A program made the position numbers and the translations under genes. The notes below the pieces were generated by a model. That model saw only the letters and a list, made by a program, of their open reading frames with translations, was not told the DNA's origin and made no database searches. Below, one piece after another: positions 24,127-35,834 of a DNA stretch of 35,834 nt. Source of the stretch: JANLYQ01 sp031365725 (GTDB taxonomy: Bacteria > Actinomycetota > Actinomycetes > JACCUZ01); the NCBI GenBank assembly GCA_031365725.1, contig JANLYQ010000096.1, positions 1 to 35,834 on the forward strand, written 5' to 3'. The number at the start of each line of letters is the position of its first letter. Positions within the stretch are counted from its first letter, which is position 1.

Positions 24127-24981
24127 ATGCGGCACCGGGTTGCGCTCGTTCTGCTCTCCCTGCTGACGGTCATCGCGCTGGCCGCCGGCGGGTGGTTTCT
24201 CGACCCGGCAGGTTCCCGTAGCGGTGTCGCGAGCCCGGCAGCCGCCACCCTCGCCCGACGCTCGACGTCGGGCAAGGCGATGTTCGCGACGCTGCTGACC
24301 CGGATGCAGGCGGCGGGCACGACGACGTACACCTTCTCGGGCAGCAGCGGCGGCGGCGAGACCCAGTCCGGCGCCGGCGCGATCCGGTTCCTGCCCTCGG
24401 GCCAGCCGGCCCAGGAGTTCGACGCCGACGTGACGCTGTCGGCCGGCTACTCAGGAGCCACCCGTGCGGTGCTCCTTCCCGGCGCCTTCTACCTCGCGCT
24501 GCCCCCGGCGAGGGGCCTGGCCAGGGACAAGCCGTGGCTGAAGGTCGTCGCCGGCTCCACCAGCACCCTGGGCGTCCAGATGCGCCCCGTGGCCGAGCAG
24601 GCTCGCGCGGCCGTCGACCCGGCCCAGACACTGGGCCTGCTCCGGGCGGCCCCGATCGTGCAGGAGGTCGGGCCCGGCACGGTGGACGGCGCCCGCGCGG
24701 TCCAGTACCAAGCCACCGTCGACCTCCGGGCGGCCGGACTGGTCACCGGGGACGCGGTGCTGCGAGACCAGTACCACGCGATGCGGGCCGCAGGCGTCCG
24801 CGCTCTGGACCTGCGGGTGTGGCTGGACCCGCTCGGTCGCCCGGTCAAGGTGTCGGTCGACGTCCCGGCCACCACCGGCCTGTTCTCCGTGACGGGGGTC
24901 TACCGCGGCTGGGGACGCCCGGTGGCCATCGTCGCGCCTACGGCATCCCAGGTGGTCGACGCCGATACCGTGAAGGGCTGA
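24127..24981 (+). CDS. exported protein of unknown function between rplA and rplJ
   Basis: A 284-residue exported protein that I do not recognise by name. The first 21 residues form a signal peptide or anchor (RHR, then a Leu/Ala-rich core); no lipobox cysteine is present. The mature region has a beta-rich pattern with repeated strands, for example TTTYTFSGSSGGG, RFLPSGQPAQEFDADVTL, AFYLALP and LDLRVWLDPLGRPVKVSVDV. This is the outline of LppX/LprG-like or LolA-like antiparallel half-barrels that carry lipids. In Streptomyces a lipoprotein-type gene occupies the same place. Its translation is probably coupled to rplA across a 2-nt gap. The link of a secreted protein to a ribosomal operon is unexplained. 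Confidence 0.75.
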   Translation: MRHRVALVLLSLLTVIALAAGGWFLDPAGSRSGVASPAAATLARRSTSGKAMFATLLTRMQAAGTTTYTFSGSSGGGETQSGAGAIRFLPSGQPAQEFDADVTLSAGYSGATRAVLLPGAFYLALPPARGLARDKPWLKVVAGSTSTLGVQMRPVAEQARAAVDPAQTLGLLRAAPIVQEVGPGTVDGARAVQYQATVDLRAAGLVTGDAVLRDQYHAMRAAGVRALDLRVWLDPLGRPVKVSVDVPATTGLFSVTGVYRGWGRPVAIVAPTASQVVDADTVKG

Positions 24982-25040
24982 CCGGCCGCTGGCAGCTCCC
25001 GTCTCGCCCGGTAGAGCCGTTCGTTCGCGCCGGGGCGATT

Positions 25041-25070
25041 TGCCGGTACGTCGACCGCCCCCGTAGTCTC
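25041..25070 (+). promoter_or_regulatory. promoter for rplJL
   Basis: TTGCCG (25041-25046) and TAGTCT (25065-25070) with 18-nt spacing give a strong primary-sigma promoter. The predicted start, near 25077, places the whole L10 leader structure at the 5' end of the transcript. It lies in the 317-nt gap before rplJ. Confidence 0.7.
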
Positions 25071-25080
25071 GCCCTGCCAC

Positions 25081-25160
25081 AGACCGCCGGTCGCCGCCCC
25101 CGCAACGGGGTGGCCGAAGGCCCCGCACCCGCGGGCGACCCGCACAGGCGCAGCAAGGCC
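25081..25160 (+). promoter_or_regulatory. L10(L12)4-binding ribosomal protein leader
   Basis: The 5' UTR of rplJ carries the features of the actinobacterial L10 leader. A closing helix GGTCGCC (25089-25095) pairs with GGCGACC (25134-25140). Inside it are a hairpin CCCCG/CGGGG and a GGCC-GAA-GGCC element, and the outer segments AGACCGCC and CGCACAGGCGCAGC match the conserved edges of the family. The L10-L12 complex binding here would repress rplJL translation. The remaining 140 nt to the start codon contain more GC-rich pairing that could sequester the ribosome site. Confidence 0.72.
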
Positions 25161-25298
25161 AGCCCGACGGCTCCCTCGGAGCCCGACCGCCACGCCCCGT
25201 CGCGTCTGCGCCGGGGCGTTCGTGCGTCCAGGGCCCGTGCGCGTCCCCGACACACGGGGCGCGAGCCGGCGCCACAGACGAGAGGAGGCCGGTCATCG

Positions 25299-25988
25299 AT
25301 GGCAAGGCCTGACAAGACGGCCGCGGTCGCGATGCTCACCGAGGAGTTCCGCAGCTCGAACGCTGCGGTCCTCACCGAGTACCGCGGTCTCACGGTCGCC
25401 CAGCTCAAAGATCTCCGTCGGCGCCTCGGCACCGACACCACGTACGCCGTGGTCAAGAACACCCTGACCCGCATCGCCGCCAAGGACGCCGGTGTCTCGG
25501 CGTTCGACGACATGCTTGTCGGCCCGTCCGCCATCGCCTTCGTCAAGGGCGACCCGGTCGACGCAGCCAAGGGTCTTCGCGACTTCGCCAAGGCCCACCC
25601 GTTCCTCGTGATCAAGGGTGGCGTGCTCGACGGCAAGCCGTTGACGGCAGCCGAGATCACCAAGCTTGCCGATCTCGAGTCCCGCGAGGTGCTGCTCGCC
25701 AAGATGGCCGGCGCACTACAGGCGTCCCTGCAGAATGCTGTCTCGCTGTTCGCTGCGCCGCTCGCGCAGACGGCACGGGTCATCGAAGCCCTGCGGGCCA
25801 AGGCCGAGCAGGACCCGAGCATCCTCGCCGGCGGTGCCGGCACGCCAGCGCCCGCACCAGCTGCCGACGAGGCCGTTGCCCCCGAGGCAGTAGCCGGGGA
25901 GGCCACCGACGAAGCCGCTGCCCCCGAGGCAGTAGCCGACGAGGCCGCTGCCCCCGAGGCAGTAGCCGAGGAGACCACCGAAAGCTGA
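25299..25988 (+). CDS. rplJ: 50S ribosomal protein L10, C-terminal tandem repeat
   Basis: A 229-residue L10; many relatives are about 175 residues. The normal part has MARPDKTAAVAMLTEEF, ALTNTL-type signature AVVKNTLTRIAAKDAG, and GPSAIAFVKGDP. It ends with helices that bind L7/L12 dimers (LLAKMAGALQASLQNAVSLF, TARVIEALRAKAEQD). After residue 185 comes an Ala/Glu/Pro/Val tail of about 45 residues built from repeats. The ATG at 25299 has GAGGAGG 10 nt upstream. L10 forms the base of the L7/L12 stalk. Long acidic tails are known in some actinobacterial L10 proteins, but I do not know their role. Confidence 0.96.
   Translation: MARPDKTAAVAMLTEEFRSSNAAVLTEYRGLTVAQLKDLRRRLGTDTTYAVVKNTLTRIAAKDAGVSAFDDMLVGPSAIAFVKGDPVDAAKGLRDFAKAHPFLVIKGGVLDGKPLTAAEITKLADLESREVLLAKMAGALQASLQNAVSLFAAPLAQTARVIEALRAKAEQDPSILAGGAGTPAPAPAADEAVAPEAVAGEATDEAAAPEAVADEAAAPEAVAEETTES
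25869..25970 (+). repeat. three 30-nt tandem units in the L10 tail
   Basis: Near-identical 30-nt units lie at 25869-25898, 25911-25940 and 25941-25970, with a 12-nt partial unit between the first two. Each encodes EA(V/A)APEAVA plus one residue. All three share the rare Val codon GTA in GAGGCAGTAGCC, so they arose by recent duplication and not by convergent composition. Confidence 0.95.
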
Positions 25989-26082
25989 CCGGCGACATCG
26001 CCAGCCAGCAGTTGCACCGCCAGTCAGCAGTTCGTACGCACCTGCCCCGCAGTTCCCCAAGCTAGAAGGAAGGACCGCCACC

Positions 26083-26475
26083 ATGGCGAAGCTCAGCACC
26101 GACGAGCTCCTTGAGTCGTTCAAGGAGATGACCCTCATCGAGCTCTCGGAGTTCGTGAAGCAGTTCGAGGAGACCTTCGGCGTCACCGCCGCGGCCCCCG
26201 TGGCGATGGCGTCTGCCCCTGCGGCCGGCGGCGCTGCCGGCGGTGCCGAGGAGGAGGCAGCTCAGGACGAGTTCGACGTCATCCTCGAGGCAGCCGGCGA
26301 CAAGAAGATCCAGGTCATCAAGGAGGTGCGCGCGCTCACCAGCCTGGGCCTCAAGGAGGCCAAGGACCTCGTGGACGGCGCCCCCAAGCCTGTCCTGGAG
26401 AAGGTCAACAAGGAGGCTGCCGACAAGGCGAAGGCAGCCCTCGAGGGCGCTGGCGCGACCGTCTCGGTCAAGTAG
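26083..26475 (+). CDS. rplL: 50S ribosomal protein L7/L12
   Basis: A 130-residue L12. It has the N-terminal dimerisation domain (LSTDELLESFKEMTLIELSE), an Ala/Gly-rich hinge (about residues 37-57), and a C-terminal factor-binding domain with FDVILEAAGDKKIQVIKEVR and TSLGLKEAKDLVDGAP. The ATG has an AGAAGGAAGGA site. It is expressed in excess over other ribosomal proteins and recruits translation GTPases. A 483-nt gap with hairpins and a promoter separates it from rpoB. Confidence 0.98.
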   Translation: MAKLSTDELLESFKEMTLIELSEFVKQFEETFGVTAAAPVAMASAPAAGGAAGGAEEEAAQDEFDVILEAAGDKKIQVIKEVRALTSLGLKEAKDLVDGAPKPVLEKVNKEAADKAKAALEGAGATVSVK

Positions 26476-26481
26476 CTGACG

Positions 26482-26502
26482 CCGCGGCGGCGCTCGCCGC
26501 GG
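26482..26502 (+). terminator. hairpin just after rplL
   Basis: A perfect 8-bp inverted repeat, CCGCGGCG and CGCCGCGG, encloses a 5-nt loop and begins 6 nt after the rplL stop. No T-run follows. It is likely an attenuator or partial terminator that lowers rpoBC transcription relative to rplJL. Confidence 0.6.
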
Positions 26503-26552
26503 CCCGGTCGGCCTCGCTGACCAGCACGACCAGCACGACGAGCACGTCCGTA

Positions 26553-26589
26553 GGGGTGGCACGACCGGCAGGACCGGTCGGGTCACCCC
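26553..26589 (+). terminator. second stem-loop in the rplL-rpoB gap
   Basis: GGGGTG pairs with CACCCC (outer, 6 bp), and CGACCGG with CCGGTCG (inner, 7 bp), with a 5-nt loop and a small internal loop of three nucleotides on each side. It is stable on paper and may be an attenuator or a processing site between the stalk-protein and polymerase parts of the operon. Confidence 0.55.
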
Positions 26590-26742
26590 TTCGGCGTAGT
26601 CCGGCCGTCTCGACCCCAGTCGCGCCGGCCCCGTCGCACGCTCGCAGACCACGATCTCCGTGCCTGAACGTGGCCAGGTGCTTGACGGCGGCGCCCCAGG
26701 GAGTCATCCTGCTCGCGCCGTGACAATCGAAGTCTTGGCCTG

Positions 26743-26758
26743 CCGCCCGCGAGGGCGG
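26743..26758 (+). other. short GNRA-capped hairpin before the rpoB promoter
   Basis: CCGCCC and GGGCGG enclose the tetraloop GCGA. It ends 11 nt upstream of the -35 box of the rpoB promoter, so it belongs to the read-through RNA and not to the rpoB leader. It could stop residual upstream transcription. Confidence 0.45.
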
Positions 26759-26769
26759 GGAAGGGCCAC

Positions 26770-26798
26770 TTGAGGTCGGCGTGCCCGAGGGGTATGCT
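26770..26798 (+). promoter_or_regulatory. promoter for rpoBC
   Basis: TTGAGG (26770-26775) and TATGCT (26793-26798) are spaced by 17 nt. The predicted start near 26805 gives an rpoB leader of about 150 nt. The leader contains two TGACGCAG direct repeats (26861 and 26881), spaced 20 nt apart. Confidence 0.7.
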
Positions 26799-26958
26799 GT
26801 CGCTTTGCGCTGCCATTTGACCTGACCCTGGGCATTTGCCTCGGGCAGTCCGGCATGCGCTGACGCAGACAGATGCAGATTGACGCAGCCGGCCGCACGT
26901 GGGCCGTCTGCCGAGTGACTTCATGCAGAGAGTCCGGCAGCCCTCGGAAGGACCCCTC

Positions 26959-30480
<3,522 letters not shown>

Positions 30481-30487
30481 AGGCCCC

Positions 30488-30515
30488 GGCGATCCGCCCG
30501 CACGGGCGGATCGCC
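30488..30515 (+). other. perfect 13-bp hairpin between rpoB and rpoC
   Basis: The arms 30488-30500 and 30503-30515 are exact reverse complements (GGCGATCCGCCCG and its partner) with a 2-nt centre, so a CA loop opens the last pair. It lies 8 nt after the rpoB stop and about 60 nt before rpoC. With no T-run and an essential gene downstream it is more likely an mRNA-stability or processing element than a terminator. Confidence 0.75.
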
Positions 30516-30576
30516 CGGCTCCCGCACCACCAACACAGCATCACCACGCATTGATAAAGAGAGAGCAGGCAACGTC

Positions 30577-34500
<3,924 letters not shown>

Positions 34501-34521
34501 GTCACCGGCAGCGGGGATACA

Positions 34522-34569
34522 GACGCCTTTCCCGGTGGCCAGGCATGCCTGGCCACCGGGGAAGGCGTC
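34522..34569 (+). terminator. 24-bp palindromic hairpin after rpoC
   Basis: The arms 34522-34545 and 34546-34569 are reverse complements along all 24 positions except one T:G wobble, with no loop between them (centre GCATGC). No T-run follows on this strand. It is the probable rpoBC terminator, of the hairpin-only type seen in actinobacteria, and could act in both directions. The perfect centre would also allow cruciform extrusion. Confidence 0.82.
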
Positions 34570-34584
34570 GGTAGGGGGGCCACT

Positions 34585-34613
34585 TTGACCTCTGCGCAGG
34601 CGCTGGGTAGCCT
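34585..34613 (+). promoter_or_regulatory. promoter for rpsL-rpsG-fusA
   Basis: TTGACC (34585-34590) and TAGCCT (34608-34613) with 17-nt spacing are close to consensus. It starts 16 nt after the rpoC hairpin, so the ribosomal operon is insulated from rpoBC. The leader to rpsL is about 210 nt. Confidence 0.78.
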
Positions 34614-34704
34614 GTGACTCCGTGCCTGGGGCTTCCCGGGCCCTCGCGCGTGCGGCCAGCAGGACCGTCGCCCCGCGAGCACGAACCGATCAGTGACCTC
34701 TCGA

Positions 34705-34774
34705 GCCCGATTGTTTTCGGGCCGGGGCGACACGCCCGACCTCGTGGGTCGGCGGCCTGACTGCCGCCCGACCC
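34705..34774 (+). promoter_or_regulatory. structured 5' leader of rpsL
   Basis: Two hairpins are visible. GCCCGA/TCGGGC encloses TTGTTT (34705-34722). GGGTCGGCGGC pairs with GCCGCCCGACCC around CTGACT (34746-34774, one bulged base). The first loop is the only T-rich patch in the region. An autoregulatory role (S7 or S12) is possible but not shown by any motif I know. Confidence 0.4.
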
Positions 34775-34831
34775 GCACGCACACCTCGCACACATCACTG
34801 CAGCGCAAGAGACGGAGACTGAAGGCGGCTC

Positions 34832-35206
34832 ATGCCCACCATCCAGCAGCTGGTCCGCAAGGGCCGCCAGGACAAGGTCGAGAAGACCAAGACGCCGGCC
34901 CTCAAGGGGAGCCCGCAGCGTCGAGGCGTCTGTACCCGCGTCTACACCACCACTCCGAAGAAGCCGAACTCCGCGCTCCGCAAGGTGGCCCGCGTCAAGC
35001 TGACCTCGGGCATCGAGGTCACGGCGTACATCCCGGGCGTCGGTCACAACCTCCAGGAGCACTCGATCGTGCTCGTGCGTGGTGGCCGGGTCAAGGATCT
35101 CCCCGGTGTCCGCTACAAGATCATCCGTGGCTCACTGGATACCCAGGGCGTGAAGAACCGCAAGCAGGCTCGCAGCCGTTACGGCGCGAAGAAGGAGAAG
35201 AGCTGA
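34832..35206 (+). CDS. rpsL: 30S ribosomal protein S12
   Basis: A 124-residue S12, usual length. The streptomycin-related regions read TTTPKKPNSALRK and GVGHNLQEHS with RGGRVKDLPGVRYK, so both lysines linked to resistance (Lys43 and Lys88 in standard numbering) are wild type. The ATG at 34832 has GGAG and GAAGG upstream. S12 sits at the decoding centre. An AAGGAG at the end of the gene serves as the rpsG ribosome site; rpsG begins 1 nt after the stop. Confidence 0.98.
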   Translation: MPTIQQLVRKGRQDKVEKTKTPALKGSPQRRGVCTRVYTTTPKKPNSALRKVARVKLTSGIEVTAYIPGVGHNLQEHSIVLVRGGRVKDLPGVRYKIIRGSLDTQGVKNRKQARSRYGAKKEKS

Positions 35207-35207
35207 C

Positions 35208-35678
35208 ATGCCCCGCAAGGGTCCCGCTCCCGCCCGTCCGGTCATCATCGACCCGGTCTACAACTCTCCTCTGGTCACCTCGCTGGTGAACAAGATCCTC
35301 TCCGATGGCAAGAAGTCCGTTGCCGAGCGGATCGTCTACGGCGCCCTCGAGGGCTGCCGTGAGAAGACCGGCGCCGACCCTGTCATCACGCTCAAGCGCG
35401 CGATGGACAACGTCAAGCCGGCCCTCGAGGTCAAGAGCCGCCGCGTCGGTGGCGCCACGTACCAGGTCCCGGTCGAGGTGCGCGGTCCCCGGGCCACCAC
35501 CCTCGCCCTGCGCTGGCTCGTGAGCTACTCCCAGCAGCGTCGTGAGAAGACCATGACCGAGCGGCTGATGAACGAGCTGCTCGACGCCAGCAACGGCCTT
35601 GGCGCCAGCGTCAAGCGACGCGAGGACACCCACAAGATGGCCGAGTCCAACAAGGCCTTCGCCCACTACCGCTGGTGA
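35208..35678 (+). CDS. rpsG: 30S ribosomal protein S7
   Basis: A 156-residue S7, exactly the family length. Signatures are PRKGPAPARPVIIDPVYNSP, SDGKKSVAERIVYGAL, and GGATYQVPVEVRGPRATTLA; the C-terminus ends in ESNKAFAHYRW. S7 nucleates the 30S head and contacts the E site. It is separated from rpsL by a single base and from fusA by about 73 nt. Confidence 0.98.
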   Translation: MPRKGPAPARPVIIDPVYNSPLVTSLVNKILSDGKKSVAERIVYGALEGCREKTGADPVITLKRAMDNVKPALEVKSRRVGGATYQVPVEVRGPRATTLALRWLVSYSQQRREKTMTERLMNELLDASNGLGASVKRREDTHKMAESNKAFAHYRW

Positions 35679-35751
35679 CCCCTGGCGAGCCGGCCCGTTG
35701 CCGGTCCGCGGCTGACACCACCCCACGACCCGAAAGAAGACTGAGCTAGCA

Positions 35752-35834
35752 GTGGCATTCGACACCGCCCACATCGACCTCGCCAAGGTCCGCAACATCG
35801 GGATCATGGCGCACATCGACGCGGGCAAGACCAC
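35752..35834 (+). CDS. fusA: elongation factor G, N-terminal start only
   Basis: The window ends 27 codons into this gene. The start is GTG at 35752 with GAAAGAAGA about 20 nt and GAG about 10 nt upstream. The visible peptide is AFDTAHIDLAKVRNIGIMAH, then IDAGKTT, which is the G1 (P-loop) region of EF-G. The rest, and presumably tuf, lies beyond the window. Confidence 0.96.
   Translation, partial: MAFDTAHIDLAKVRNIGIMAHIDAGKT

Noticed and set aside
25869..25970. CRISPR-like array
   Set aside because: The repeats are in-frame coding units of L10 without unique spacers; there are no cas genes.
26899..26958. ATG at 26899 as the rpoB start
   Set aside because: It adds 20 residues not typical of the family; TTG 26959 has a GGAAGGA site and matches the actinobacterial N-terminus.
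34693..35289. 198-codon plus-strand frame around rpsL
   Set aside because: Out-of-frame reading of the rpsL leader and gene; rpsL itself is unmistakable.
35679..35751. Hairpin in the rpsG-fusA spacer
   Set aside because: Only short, interrupted pairing (AGCCGG with later CCGG and GGCT); not convincing as a regulatory structure.

Overview
The window is about 36 kb of very GC-rich DNA from an actinobacterium. The evidence is strong third-position G/C, GTG and TTG start codons, and an actinobacterial order of housekeeping genes: tRNA-Tyr/Thr/Met, rpmG, two MaoC dehydratases, murB, then tRNA-Trp-secE-nusG-rplK-rplA-rplJ-rplL-rpoB-rpoC-rpsL-rpsG-fusA. From memory this resembles the Streptomyces coelicolor layout, including a second nuo cluster some distance upstream. 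I cannot place the organism more finely than Actinomycetes.

Layout. (1) 1-8477: a tightly coupled nuo operon encoding A (partial), B, C, H, I, J, K, L, M, N. Almost every junction is a 1-10 nt overlap. Genes D, E, F and G are absent and NuoC runs directly into NuoH. The product is therefore a complex I-like module with a membrane arm and three Fe-S centres but no NADH module and no local 49-kDa subunit. (2) 8577-12560: an accessory stretch with a secreted LamG-like protein, a polytopic GT-C-type membrane protein converging on it, a decayed reductase fragment, yajQ, and a secreted GH25-like protein. (3) 12606-16270: a probable cell-envelope stress system. A PspC-domain histidine kinase and LuxR-type response regulator are transcribed divergently from a PspC-domain membrane protein, an arrangement like the EsrISR system of Corynebacterium. 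A small membrane protein follows. (4) 16312-18999: three tRNAs, rpmG, two hot-dog dehydratases and murB. (5) 19049-21303 (minus): an aminotransferase and adenosine deaminase pair. The deaminase can only be made full length from a CTG codon. (6) 21478-35834: tRNA-Trp and the transcription/translation operons, with recognisable promoters, an L1 leader candidate, an L10 leader and several strong intergenic hairpins.

I see no clear previously undescribed system. The best leads are the nuo cluster lacking nuoD with an altered NuoH quinone loop, the deaminase with a CTG start overlapping the aminotransferase stop, the PspC three-component locus, an L33 protein that has lost one zinc-ribbon cysteine, and in-frame tandem repeats at the C-termini of three genes. 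There is no CRISPR array, insertion sequence, prophage or replication origin.
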